A stretch of DNA of 64,000 nucleotides, from NCBI GenBank assembly GCA_039720395.1, contig CM077831.1, positions 4,382,003-4,446,002 on the forward strand, in the 5' to 3' direction. The DNA is from Liquidambar formosana (taxonomy: Eukaryota; Streptophyta; Magnoliopsida; Saxifragales; Altingiaceae). This document shows, piece by piece, positions 45,040 through 56,260 of this stretch (its first letter is position 1; every line of letters starts with the position of its first letter). The notes under the pieces are model-generated. The model saw only the letters and a program-made list of their open reading frames with translations. It did no database searches and was not told where the DNA came from. The position numbers and the translations under genes are program-made.

Positions 45040-45057
45040 AAGTGATAGAACCTGCTA

Positions 45058-46767
45058 TGGCGTGGTTTCCATCGGTACTTCTTTCCTTGCTAACGCATCC
45101 AGTAAAGCCTGGCGATGTTTCTTTGAGGCGATCAGCAAGCCCCAAATGCTTATACTTGCTTGTGTTTTCTTTAACTGCTTCAGTATCCTGTCCTCCTCCT
45201 CCTCATTTTGCTGCTCAATCCTTTCTCTTACTTCTTGGTTCAATTCTCTTCCGGGATGATCCCCTTCTAGATAATTAGGCTTGTAATGCCTCCCCGAGCG
45301 GGTTAAATGCATGGAATCCTTCTTCATTTCTGCCCAAATATCTTCCTCCCCACTATCATAATCTTCCCATGGAGCCTTTTTCATGCTGATCATGATAATA
45401 AATTGTGACGGATCCTCCATTTCCTTCGTATCACTAACCATATTCATGTAGGCAGGGGGCGGTGCATTTCGATAATTGGGGAGAGGGTTGTTCTGAATAT
45501 TGGGCTTGTCGCCGCCTGGCGGAGGTAGCTTACCTGAATCAATCAGGTCTTGGATTTCATTCTTTAGGCACATGCAATTGTCTGTCTTGTGACCGATCCG
45601 CTAGTGGAAGTCACAAAATTCATTCTGCCTCCAATACGAAGGGATCGGGTTAGGCAATGTTCTTGGTTCCAAAGGCTTCAGATAGTCCCTTTTGCTCAAG
45701 TTGGCCAAGGCTTTGGACAACGGGACTCCCAAGTCATGGTATACCCTTGGCGCTTTCGGTGCTGCTTGCGTCTGCTGGATGGCTCCCACTGTAGCTTGTG
45801 GCTGGGTTCCCCTACTAACTCTAGCACTTCCACTTCCACCACCACTACCGGAACCGTATACTTTCTTCTGCCTATCCATCTGACCACGGTGAATAGCATC
45901 CTCGATACGAGTCCCACACTGGTATAATTGTTCGAAATTCATGACAGAGGAAGTCAACATGCGATCAAAGTACACGGGTGTTAGGTTCCTCAAGATGATG
46001 TTTATCTGATCAATTTCGGTCGGCCTATTTACCATCTTGACAGCTTCAGCCCTCCAGCGAGTCAGAAATTCTGAGAACGTCTCATCCGTCTTTTGCCTAG
46101 TCATCTCCAAGTCCCGCAGAGTGACATCTAACATAGTGTTGTACGCATACTTATTTGTAAATTCTGAAGCCAGTAGTTCCCAAGAGTCCGTGACTTTCGG
46201 ATCAAGTGCATAGTACCACTTCGAGGCATCTGCCGAGAGAGATAAAGGGAAGGCGTGCAACACTTGATCGGCAGTCAATCCTCTCATCCGGGCAATGCTC
46301 AAGTACTGGCGCAAATGCTGTTTGGGGTCACCAGTGCCATCGAACTTTTCATAGTAGGCTATTTTGAACTTTGGAGGGAGTTGCACCTTGGAGTCGGACG
46401 TAATCCCTGCCATAGAATACATGTAATCGTCCATGCCTTGTGATTTCTACCACGTTGTTTGTATTCGGTCCATCCGAGCTTTCATCTTAGCGTTCTCTGC
46501 TGCCAGCTTTTCTACTTTGGTATCTTTTTCCTTGGTTTCTTTCCTTTTCAAGTAGTCCTCATAGTCATCATCTTCCCACTTCGGGTGCTCCTCCTCATTA
46601 ACCTTGGGCTCTCCTCTCTCCTCAGTTTCGGGTGGTTCTTCTGTTCTCCCTTTCCCTTTCTCGAGCTCAGTAACCCGGTCCCGCATTTCATTCATGAAGC
46701 CTTTCATCTCGGTTCTATCGCTCCTTATCTGTTCAAGGATATCAGCCAAAGTCACATGTTCTGCCAT
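45058..46767 (-). pseudogene. Gag of TAT-2
   Basis: The best start is the ATG at 46767 (MAEHVTLADILEQIR); the longer open frame begins at a GTG. Segments in one frame: N-terminal coiled-coil/charged region to TAG 46447-46449; gag core 46434-45604 (FDGTGDPKQHLRQY, SADASKWYYAL, FLTRWR); then after TAG 45601-45603 the region with the zinc-knuckle cysteines/histidines (FCDFH..RIGHKTDNC) and a Pro-rich stretch. TAG 45055-45057 separates it from protease. All stops are readable as C-to-T changes of CAG (or, at 45055, possibly GAG). The undamaged polyprotein would be a single frame with the protease. Confidence 0.85.
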
Positions 46768-47867
46768 CCTTCCAGCCGGGGTTCTTCTTAACCTATTAGT
46801 GGTCGGAGATCGGGCCCAAACACTACTCGGTGCTCCTCTCCCTGGTGAATCAATCTTGCTGAAACAGGAGTTGAGCGTAATGAGCACATGTCCATTAAAC
46901 TTTCTCTCCTAGCCCAATCTGAATGCCTTCAAACCCTTATCTAAACCCATTGCTAGAGCCTTGTCATGTTTACTAGATCTTCCAAGGGTCTATGATGGGC
47001 AGATGTTAATTTACAAAGTCGAGCATCATTCTACCTCGGGCCCGTTACAAGTTCATACATATCTCACATGCTCACTTTGGATCCAAGCCCATTTCATTAT
47101 TTTCACTTGGATAGGCTTAGTCCAATTACAAGATCACACTTTATTTTACCTCTCACTCATCAAGCCTTAGGTAGAATGATGTTGGACTTCGATGTTCAAT
47201 TTTAGATGGGTTGTGTTTATTCATCATAGTGGTCTATTCTTAACTCTCAGCAAGTCTACGTGGTCCATCAGCTTTCTTTGTTTGAGCCCGTCATGCCCAC
47301 ACCTTGCACCTCATTTGGATTCTAGGCCCATTTTGTTCATTATTTTGGTTATCATCATTTTCTTTTTTTCTTCTTTTTTTTTTTTTTTTCAATGGGCCTA
47401 GGTCCAATTACAACAGCACTCGATCTCCCCTCAATTTGGGCTCAAACTAGAAAGCTTATGTACAACGTGGGCCTCGTCCCATACCCGCCCTATACAAATG
47501 AGTATGGATGCAACATGACATGCGATATGACATACATTCAAGCAAGGTTATGCAAAGGTCTCGGGGGACACTAGTGTGGTTGGTCAATTGGGAGTACTTC
47601 TTCTTCAAGGGTTACCCAGGCTAGGGTGCTCAAAGAGCGACCCGTTAACGTACTCACTAGCTTATTACAGGCTAGTGGCACAGGCCGTGGGTTGATGGTG
47701 CTGAATCGAGTTGCCCATAGGAACTAAATGGAACCCGGGTCTCTAATCAGACTGCCATCGAGGGATAACAAGTGCCAAATATTGTGCGCGTGTGTGCAAC
47801 TTCGGTCTTATTCAATTAAGCCTCCTAATTAATTAAAGCCAATAAATGTTTCGGAGTTAAGCTCTCT
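46768..47867. other. TAT-2 5' leader
   Basis: 1.1 kb between primer site and gag, non-coding, with a T run at about 47374-47390. Plus-strand ORFs (e.g. 46961-47170 and 47192-47401) have no recognisable domain. Long leaders are common in Tat-type elements. Confidence 0.6.
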
Positions 47868-47886
47868 GTCCCCAGTGGAGTCGCCA
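47868..47886 (-). promoter_or_regulatory. Primer-binding site of TAT-2
   Basis: Minus-strand TGGCGACTCCACTGGGGAC, one base inside the 5' LTR. It has the TGG start and length of a plant primer-binding site and a form seen in Tat-type elements. tRNA species not assigned. Confidence 0.85.
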
Positions 47887-47887
47887 T

Positions 47888-49243
47888 TGTGAGCGCCGTG
47901 TCCTTTCACCACGCCGGCTCGAGAGTACGCCACTAACCGCGGACGATTAGGGCGGAGAGGGAGTCGCCACCCGATTTTGGCCTCGGGAACCGATTGACCC
48001 CTAGCAAGGGCCCAACTCGTTATTACCAAAAGAATCAAGGTTCGGAGCTAGGGTACGCAGATGGGAAGGTGTTAGGCACCCATCTGCGCCCGGCTAAAAT
48101 CCGGCCCCCACACGTATTTATTGGCTTTAATTAAAAAGGAACTTAATTGAATTCAACCGTCAATCAAGCGCTTATGCAATTGAATTCAAATAATGGCACG
48201 CAAAGATGAGAAAAAGGGAGAGAAAACCAGATATATAAACAGATATATATGATACAGAATATTCAAAAGGTTGCAAGGGATACCTATACTGCCTGCAAAA
48301 GAAAAGAAGGGATTAAGCTGTAAAAACATGGCTCATGCACGTACGTGCATATGAGATGCACGTACGTGCATACCATATGTACGTATGTACATGCTTATCA
48401 AATTTCATCCAATGCTTACCATGCTATGCCCGAACAGATCTTTGACTCAAATGTATGCAGAAAAATGGCTATAATGCGATTTAGAGATGACAAAATGACC
48501 TAAACCTAGATGGCGAAATGACAGTAGATGCTAATAAAGATGCAACAGATACTTGTGGGCCTAAACCATACGGATTAAATGCTAAGAATTAACAGAGAGA
48601 TATATCATGTGCGGAAAAAATGCTGGGAACCTATTTCAGATCTACAAGTGCAGAAATGAATTAATGGTCAGGTTAAATCTAAATGCGGCATTCATTCAGG
48701 CATTGAATGGGGAGATGCACAAAACCGAAAACATTTCATGCGATATCATAAATAGTCATATCAAACTATTGAAAGAAAATGAAATTGAGGATTAAGAACC
48801 GTTACCCTCAGGCTCGGGCAGCAGCAATTCCTTCACAAGCGTGCCTTCCGGACCTCTCGTAGACACAGCCGTCAGTCTCAAGGTTTCTAGAATGGTGGTT
48901 TGGTAGCCAAAATATGGATCCCTTCTCTTGAATGAAAGCGGGGTATTTATAGGCGGGGATTAGGGTTTGATTCGGGGGTTTCTAGGGTTTCCCAGCCGCT
49001 ACTGAGCAGCTGTCAGCGTGGGGGCTGTATAAGGTAAGAAGCAATTTCGGGGGGAAAGCGATGAAATTCAAAAAATGAGGGCATGATCGTACGTGCATGG
49101 GGTATCAAATTAACATCCCAGGCCTGCTGTGTCTTCGTGAGTCCTTCGGGCGTGCTTGCGATGGTCCGTTGGCTACTACCCTTCATCATCGGGTCTCAGA
49201 AAGTGGCTTGAGGTGTCAAGTGGTACAAAATGGGGTGTTAACA
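47888..49243 (-). repeat. 5' LTR of TAT-2
   Basis: 1356 bp. TATA box on the minus strand at 48951-48944. It contains GCACGTACGTGC at 48337-48348 and a second copy at 48358-48369; the second, within a 21-bp repeat, is the length difference from the other LTR. Right TSD GCTTT at 49244-49248. Confidence 0.95.
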
Positions 49244-50889
49244 GCTTTCATGAGCTCTTCAGGAGTCCCAATTAAATTTATATCATCAACATAGACTGCA
49301 ATGATGGCGAATCCAGATTCTGATTTCTTTATAAATACACAAGGGCATATAGGATTATTAATATATCCTTCTTTAACTAAGTACTCGCTGAGACGATTAT
49401 ACCACATTCTTCTAGATTGTTTTAATCCATACAAGGATCGTCTCAGTTTAATTGAGTACATATTTCATGGTTGTGATGTATTTGCTTCAGGTAATTTGAA
49501 TCCTTTAGGGATCTTCATATATATATCTGCATCTAACTTTCCATATAAATATGCAGTAACTACGTCCATAAGACGCATGTCAAGTCCTTCTGAGACTGAC
49601 AGACTAATTAAATATCGAAATGTAATGGCATCCATTACAGGTGAATATGTTTCTTCATAATCAATCCCAGGTCTCTGCAGGAAACCTTGTGCTACTAAAC
49701 GAGCTTTATATCTGACGATCTCATTTTTATCACCCATTTGTAACCCACGGGTTTCACATCATTGGGTGTTAGGACTACAGGTCCAAATACTTTACGTTTT
49801 TCTAGCGAATCCAATTCTGCTTGGATTGCTTCTTTCCACTTTAACCAATCAGGTCTACTGTGACATTCGTCTACAGTGCGTGGTTCGAGATCATCATCAT
49901 CTTTCAAAATTTTAGTAGCTACTACGAAAGAAAATACATCATTAATAACCACTTCTGAGCGATCCCACAATTCTTTTGTACATGTATAGTTTATGGAAAT
50001 TTCTTCATTTCCATGTACATATGCCTCTTTATTGTTTTCTGTCTCTTCAGGGACATTTTCCTCTTCAGGAGTTATTAAATCAGAATTTGTGGGAATATTT
50101 ATTTCTTGTTCAATAGCCTCTTCCGGAGTACTATTTTCTATATTTTTTTGCCCTTTTATTTTCCTCTTTTGGGGAACTAAATCTTTTGAACCCAAGGGTC
50201 TACCACGCTTCAGGCGTGTAGTAGATGATTTATTTGCTGCAATAATAGTAGACTTACCAATTGGTACATTGATCTTTGCTGGTGTACCAATAGATGATTC
50301 ATTAATAACCACTTCTGAGCGATCCCACAATTCTTTTGTACATGTATAGTTTATGGAAATTTCTTCATTTCCATATACATATGCCTCTTTATTGTTTTCT
50401 GTCTCTTCAGGAGTTATTAAATCAGAATTTGTGGGAATATTTATTTCTTGTTCAATAGCCTCTTCCGGAGTACTATTTTCTATATTTTGTTACCCTTTTA
50501 TTTTCCTCTTCCGGGGAACTAAATCTTTTGAACCCAAGGGTCTACCACGCTTTAGGCGTGTAGTAGATGATTTATTTGCTGCAATAATAGTAGACTTACC
50601 AATTGGTACATTGATCTTTGCTGGTGTGTTTGCAGCCGGTATATAAGACTTAGTTATTTTTGCTGCGTCTGTAAATGCATCTGGCATTTGATTAGCAATC
50701 TTCTGAAGATGAGTGATCCTCTGTACTTCAGTTTCACATTGAGCAGTACGTGGATCAAGATGGGACAAAGATGGTACATTCCAAGAAAGTTCACGTCGTT
50801 CTTCTATCAGTGGATTTCCTCCTCCTAACGACGGGAACTGTGTTTCATCAAAATGACAATCTGCAAATCTTGCTGTAAAAACATCACTT
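49244..50889 (-). pseudogene. COP-1 integrase end and RT N-terminal half
   Basis: Minus-strand coding from about 50889 to 49244. The end of integrase reads FTARFADCHFDE then LSWN and SHLDPRT. A charged linker with KRGRPLGSKD follows, then the start of RT (WKEAIQAELDSLEK, KPVGYKWV, VRYKARLVAQGF, YSPV, then YGLKQS and the catalytic YVDD). TGA at 49465-49467 breaks RT just before RRSLYGLKQS; sequence resumes in phase, so it is a single nonsense change, probably CGA to TGA. A 360-bp tandem duplication lies in the linker. The frame runs into the TAT-2 insertion at 49244. Confidence 0.9.
49939..50632. repeat. Tandem duplication, offset 360 bp, in the COP-1 integrase-RT linker
   Basis: CATTAATAACCACTTCTGAG occurs at 49939 and again at 50299, exactly 360 bp apart, and the match continues through the GTATAGTTTATGGAAATTTC block to TTGATCTTTGCTGGTG. 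The second copy lacks about 18 bp (near 50410) relative to the first. The boundary between the copies reads ACCAATAGATGATT. It repeats coding sequence for the charged linker. Confidence 0.9.
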
Positions 50890-52600
50890 TGTGAGTTTGG
50901 GTGTGTGAATTCTTACCATACTGTGATTACCATCTCTTACCATCATTGTGATTATGTTAAAGTATAAATATCTTTATGTTAGAGCACTTCTGGTGCGCTA
51001 CCACATGTGTTTCAATTGTGCTTATAATCGTATAGAAGAGAAAATATTTAATATGAGCTTCTACCCCAAAATCATAGAGGTAATATAAAGATATTCCTCA
51101 TTTCCATTGTTAATGGTTTCAATATGATAACTATTTACGATGTAAATTTTAAAAACTCAATAAATTTCTTCTACTTCTGGTAGAATATAAAGAATTGTCA
51201 ACATAAATTTTTGTTCTTTTTGCCAATATTATATTTGCTCTTCTGGAACCTTCAATTAGGTTAGATGAACCTCATATGGTATTGACAATAGTTTTGAATA
51301 ATGATAAATATTGGAAATTTAATGATTGTGTGAGTTATAGCACTGTCTTCCAGACATATATTTTTAACAATCATCTTGAAATTAGATCTGCAATATCATA
51401 TTGCAATTCATATTTGATTTCCCGTATACTAGTTTATAAATTATGCTTGTTTTCAGGTGAGTATATAGGGGAACATATATTCACTAGATATAGACGTGAA
51501 GTAATTAGTACACCTACAATAGTATTTACAAGGCAAGAAATATTAAAATATTTTCACAATCTTGCCACTCTGTTCAGTGTATTGTCACATTTTGGTATCT
51601 TGAAAATATTTATCTATATAAGATTTTGCAATAAATCGATCATTTTCAAAAGAATCAAATATCAAAAGAATTATGGTCACAAATATTTAATTTCAATGGT
51701 CATCAAATTTAATGATGAAATGGTTTTGATAATAATCAAAAAATTGGCCAACAAATAATTTCAAACTCATAAATCAAAATTGATTGTTATCACGTAGTAA
51801 GTAAAACCAATTTACTTGTTTTATAAAGCTTTATGACCATTTTTTTTTTAATATGATAGAGAAAATAATTCCATATTGATACATATGCCAAGGTATCTTT
51901 ACCACGGTTAGAGTAACTTACCCAAAGCACTAGTACTTCTCCAATGGCAGAATAGAATTAATAGGTAGCCTTTCATCAATTCTTTAAGGTTTGCTTAGGC
52001 AATTGGCACTATTGGGAGTGCCTTTAATTAAACTAACGCATGCCAAAATGGGGCTAGGATTCTTAATGGGCTGCAGAGACAATCTCCAGTTGGTCTCTCT
52101 AGTTCTCAAAATGCTACTAATAAGTAGCAAAAAATCTGTAATCTGCTCCAAGTACAATGACCAAATCTGAAATTTTAGTGAAAACAATTTGTGATGCGTA
52201 TAAATGAATTTTTATATGTTCAATCCAAAAAGAAATGGGCTTTGGGGTTTATATCACTTAAAAGTATATCAAATGTACTTTGTAACCTCAAAATTTGGTA
52301 GAGAAATACCTAGCAAAACCCATTCAAAAATATTTTTCAATATTGAGTTAGTGCTGTCTAGCAGAAATCCTAGATTCAGGTGTACCACGAAATAATTACG
52401 CAAAAAAAAAAATCAAATGGTCACCAAATGACACGAAAATTGGTAGGATGTTAGCCCAACAAGTCAGTGACAAAATCCAATTCGTTTCATCTCAAAATCA
52501 TAACTAGAACTAAAGTTATGAATTAAATGGTAAAATGGGTTCGTGCTGTCAACACAGTATAACACACAAAACCTCAACCAAGTATTTACTTAAAACACTT
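50890..52600. other. COP-1 interior without recognisable genes
   Basis: This span should contain gag, protease and most of integrase in an intact copia. No minus-strand ORF above 60 codons lies between 50769 and 51980, and I recognise no domain. The plus-strand ORF 51276-51758 (160 codons) is AT-rich and lacks any known motif. The coding region appears deleted or replaced. Confidence 0.5.
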
Positions 52601-52645
52601 ATCTCGTAGGTTTATTCTATAAACCGATGCTTATTTCTTCAGTGT

Positions 52646-52918
52646 CATTCCACTTCTAGTGGTTTGGTATTTTATTTTTCCACACCAAATATATTCATTC
52701 CACTTCTGGTGGTTTGATATTTCATTGCTCCACTTCTAGTGGTTTGGTATTTCATTAATCCACTTCTAGTGGTTTGGTATTTTATTACTCCACTTCTAGT
52801 GGTTTAGTATTCCACTTCTAGTGGTTTAGTATTTCATTGCTCCACTTCTAATGGTTTGATATGTCATTAATCCACTTCTGGTGGTTTGGTATTCCATTAT
52901 TCCACTTCTGGTGGTTTT
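52646..52918. repeat. Minisatellite with about 30-bp unit in the COP-1 leader
   Basis: About nine units of CCACTTCTAGTGGTTTGGTA followed by TTTCATTA-like spacers. Each unit can fold as CCACT-TCT-AGTGG. Related single hairpins occur near 50985 (CACTTCTGGTG) and 51172 (TTCTACTTCTGGTAGAA), so the motif was spread beyond the array. Confidence 0.85.
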
Positions 52919-52925
52919 TATCATA

Positions 52926-53660
52926 AAATGACATACTTTAAGCTGACACAGTGAAGTTACTAGTCAATCTGAGAGACGTTGACTGACAACAGAGGTGACG
53001 TTGACAGTCAATTCGTAGTAAAACAAGAGCAGATTTTTGTGTGTTCTTCTATGCTAACTAAAGCAAAAGTTAAGACGCACCTACGAATTTTCACCAAAAT
53101 TTTACGAGTATCTAAAGAAGTTGCATAACACAGAATAGAGAAATATATTACTCAATTTAATTTGGTCATCATTGACCATCACTTTATTCAATTAAATTGA
53201 GACTTTATTCATTATTTCTAAAACTTCAGGTTTTGAAATTTGTCTCTTACTTCAAGAAGAGAAATATGAATAATAACCCCTTTCTTATAATAGAAAACTT
53301 CAGGTTTTTATATTTACCTAATGACATATTTTAAGCAGACACAGTGAAGTTACCAGTCAATCTGAGAGAAGTTGACTGACAACATAGGTGACGTTGACAG
53401 TCAATTCGTAGTAAAACAAGAGCAGATTTTTGTGTGTTCTTCTATGCTAACTAAAGCAAAAGTTAAGACGCACCCACGAATTTTCACCAAAATTTTACAA
53501 GCATCTAAAGAAGTTGCATAACACAGAATAGAGAAATATATTACTCAATTTAATTTGGTCATCATTGACCATCACTTTATTCAATTAAATTGATACTTTA
53601 TTCATTATTTCTAAAACTTCAGGTTTTGAAATTTGTCTCTTGCTTCAGGAAGAGAACAGA
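52926..53660. repeat. Tandem duplication, offset 393 bp, in the COP-1 leader
   Basis: GACACAGTGAAGTTAC at 52945 and 53338, and the following AATCTGAGAGA.GTTGACTGACAACA and TGTGTGTTCTTCTATGC blocks, are 393 bp apart. The second copy has a few differences. Non-coding. Confidence 0.85.
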
Positions 53661-53689
53661 TGAATAATAACCTTTTTTTTTTTTTATTT

Positions 53690-54178
53690 ATAGAAAACTT
53701 CTGGTTTTCAGATCTTTCTCTTACTTCAGGAAGAGAAGATGAATTGTTACCCTTTTTCCTTTTTAATTATAAAACTTCAGGTTTTATTTTAAATCTTCTC
53801 TTGCTTCAGGAAGAGAATATATGAACAACAACTTTTCTTATAGAAAATTTTGGAGATTGAAATTTGTTTCTTCCTTCATGAAGATAACATGTAAATAATA
53901 ACTTTTCATATAGAAAACTTCAAGTTTTCAAATCTTTCTCTTACTTCAAGAAGAGAAAATGAATCATCACTCCTTTTATTTATTTATAAAACTTCAAGTT
54001 TTATTTTTAAATCTTCTCTTGCTTCAGGAAGAGAAGATGGATTCATCCATTCAAGTATATAATTTAGAGTAAAAACCAATCCACAACCAAATTGGTTAAG
54101 AGCATACCAACTTACCACAATCAAATTGGTTTAGAACGTACCAACTTACCAACTTACCACAACCAAATTGGTTAAGAA
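53690..54178. repeat. Leader repeat cluster next to the COP-1 5' LTR
   Basis: Two repeat types. The first is CTTCAGGTTTT followed by TCTTGCTTCAGGAAGAGAA, five or more copies from 53222 to 54040, each with a CTCTT...AAGAG stem. The second is CCACAACCAAATTGGTTAAG, three copies at 54084-54175, each with an internal AACCAAATTGGTT palindrome. These are probably packaging or leader structures of COP-1. Confidence 0.75.
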
Positions 54179-54238
54179 AGAAGATGGTGGTAGTATGATA
54201 TTGCTCACAAATTCCTTGAGCAATTCGTGCTGATAACG

Positions 54239-54587
54239 TGTTGTAAAACCAAGAATTTAGAACAAGTTATGAGGAGAATAAATTTCTCATTCATCTTCTT
54301 TGATTTCCATCTGAATGTATAAATATTATACAAGGATCAGCAAAACTCTTTGAGATACACTATCTCAGTCTCCTCCCTTCATTCTCTCCGAATACCTCTC
54401 TTCTTTCTCTTCTTTCTCCCCTAATGCTCATTTTCTTCTTTCTCCCCTTCCCCTTTTATCTTTGTTTGCATTAGGTCCACATGATGGGATTACCTAACCT
54501 ACTTATGAAGTGGTGTTCCCATTATCACAAAGTGGAGGGGGTGTGGACATCCACTCAATGTCCACTCAAGGTTTAATATTTATAACA
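54239..54587 (-). repeat. 5' LTR of COP-1
   Basis: 349 bp, TG...CA, matching the left LTR. The minus-strand CGTTATCAGCACGAATTGC immediately inside is the likely primer-binding region. Right TSD AAGAA at 54588-54592. Confidence 0.92.
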
Positions 54588-54599
54588 AAGAAAGAATAT

Positions 54600-56260
54600 C
54601 ATTCTTTTTTAGGCTACTAGTTGGACTACTATCCTTTCGGCGCAACAACCAATTCTATATTTGACCCTAGCGTGTAAAAAGATAATGTTAATACAAATAT
54701 GTGTTTAAAATAATGTTAATATAAATAAATAGCGTGTGAAAAGATAATGTTAACATTAGGATGATGAGGAGGTGAGTAAGTATTGTTGATATATATATAT
54801 TAACATTTACATTAGGATTGATGTTGTAGCTTGTGCATTAGTGGGTTATGAGTACATTGAATTAATGCATGAGATACAACCCTCAATGCATGGTGCTAAT
54901 ATAGCTTTTATCAACATGTGCTAACCTCATAAGGACTGATTAATATAAATTGCATGTGAAAGATGGTTGGTTGATTGAAGTCAATTAACCTTGAAGGGTT
55001 GATTGAGTAGTCCAAGAGCTTCTCCCAAGTAAGAGGTCTTGAGTTCAACGCTCATCACTCCCCCCAAGGTCACCCTATGGACTTGTGTAATTGTCCAATG
55101 TATGTGAGATTGGGGAACTACATGTACCTAGGGGATTAGTTGGGTGCGTAATTAAGGATGGATCTTGAGGACCTCTTAATATAAAAATGAAAAAAAAATA
55201 CTACATATAAAATAATGTTTACCACATTATATCATCTATAACTCATTTGAGTCAGGTTTTATCTAAGAGACTAAGAGAGGAGCATGGATTCTGAGCTAAT
55301 GGGAACCGTTGGATGAGTTTTTGGACTGTCGAGATTGAAAGATCCAAAACTTGTCATTGAGGTTATTTTGATCATTTTACTACATCTTTCAAACTTGACT
55401 GTCCAAAAATCATCCAATGGATCCCATCAACTTAGCATTAAATCTGTGCTCCTAAAATAAATGATGAACTCATTAGCAGTTGCATATATTGAGGATTAAT
55501 AGTCCCTTCTTATTGGGTGGATATCATCTTTTAATTTTAATTTTAATTTTTCATTTTTATAAAGGATTAGGGGTAGTCCAAGTCTTACTCCGTTGAGATT
55601 TTAGTACTAGAAGGATATTGTTGATAAGACCTAGCACTCTTGAATCAGATGGATTCTAAACATGTCAAGAAATTAAAGTGGACTCTTCTCTAATTGGAAT
55701 AGTTGGATTAAAGGCCCTCTCTACAGGAGGTATCTTAAGTGGACTCGTCTGTAATTGGAATAGTTGGATTAATGTTGTACCACACATTCTAAATGATCTA
55801 TGAAGTTCATTAATCACATAATTCCTATTTTTGACAGACAACCTTTTTCCAACAATCTACTATAAGTATAAGAGTTTGCCTTCCCTATTGTGTAGGCAGC
55901 TACATGCAGGAGGTATCTCAAGAAAGTGTTCCACAACCTAAAGTTGCTTCCATAATAACTACGAACATGCTTATTCAGTGGTTCCATGCCAGCAGAAGCT
56001 CAAAATGTTTTGCCTGCCCAGCTCTTACATTTTGGAAAAGAAAAGAATTTCTCAAAAACTGGTAGTGTGAGGAAGAAGGAGAGGAAGAGAAACAAACATG
56101 CAAGTACCTTTTAGGCACAAATTGACACATATGGAAGTATAAGTAACGCCACCTTTCCAAGTAAAAAAATCAGCATGAAAATTTCAGCAACAAAAACAAT
56201 TCAAGTTTAAAAAAACTAGAAGAATGGCAATAAGAAAATATATAAACCCCTATTACCGTG
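54600..56260. repeat. Host segmental duplication, copy B first part
   Basis: Collinear with 15833-17405 (see that entry). It contains the second SINE (about 54990-55200). No recognisable gene. Confidence 0.75.
54990..55200 (+). mobile_element. tRNA-derived SINE, copy B
   Basis: Same family as 16247-16457: TGAGTAGTCCAAGAGC box A-like, GAGTTCAACGCTCATC box B-like, GATGTATGTGAGATTGGGG-type body (here TCCAATG) and an A-rich end. More decayed than copy A at box B. Confidence 0.65.

Larger units (their letters stand above)
23367..49243 (-). mobile_element. TAT-2: Ty3/gypsy Tat-type element with two antisense genes
   Basis: LTRs at 23367-24701 (1335 bp) and 47888-49243 (1356 bp), TG...CA. After removing COP-2 the element is about 16.2 kb. 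Minus strand: gag (46767-45058), protease with G-patch (45039-43960), RT/RNase H/archaeal RNase H/integrase (about 43833-40443). Plus strand, between integrase and the 3' LTR: a second-family gene (29294-40270, split by COP-2) and a PMD-like gene (26053-28727). A 52-bp tandem array lies next to the 3' LTR. The pol frame is intact, while gag-pro has four in-frame TAG codons. Confidence 0.93.
21794..54587 (-). mobile_element. COP-1: Ty1/copia element, outer level of the nest
   Basis: 349-bp LTRs at 21794-22142 and 54239-54587 (TGTTGTAAAAC...TTATAACA, about six differences by eye), flanked by AAGAA on both sides. Without the inserted TAT-2 and its duplicated target the element is about 6.9 kb. 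On the minus strand only the end of integrase, RT and RNase H are recognisable (50889-49244 plus 23366-22401). Gag, protease and the integrase core are absent or decayed beyond recognition. The long leader (about 52600-54238) is built of repeats. Confidence 0.92.

Noticed and set aside
51276..51758. 160-codon plus-strand ORF in COP-1
   Set aside because: AT-rich, no recognisable motif, antisense to the element; treated as chance.
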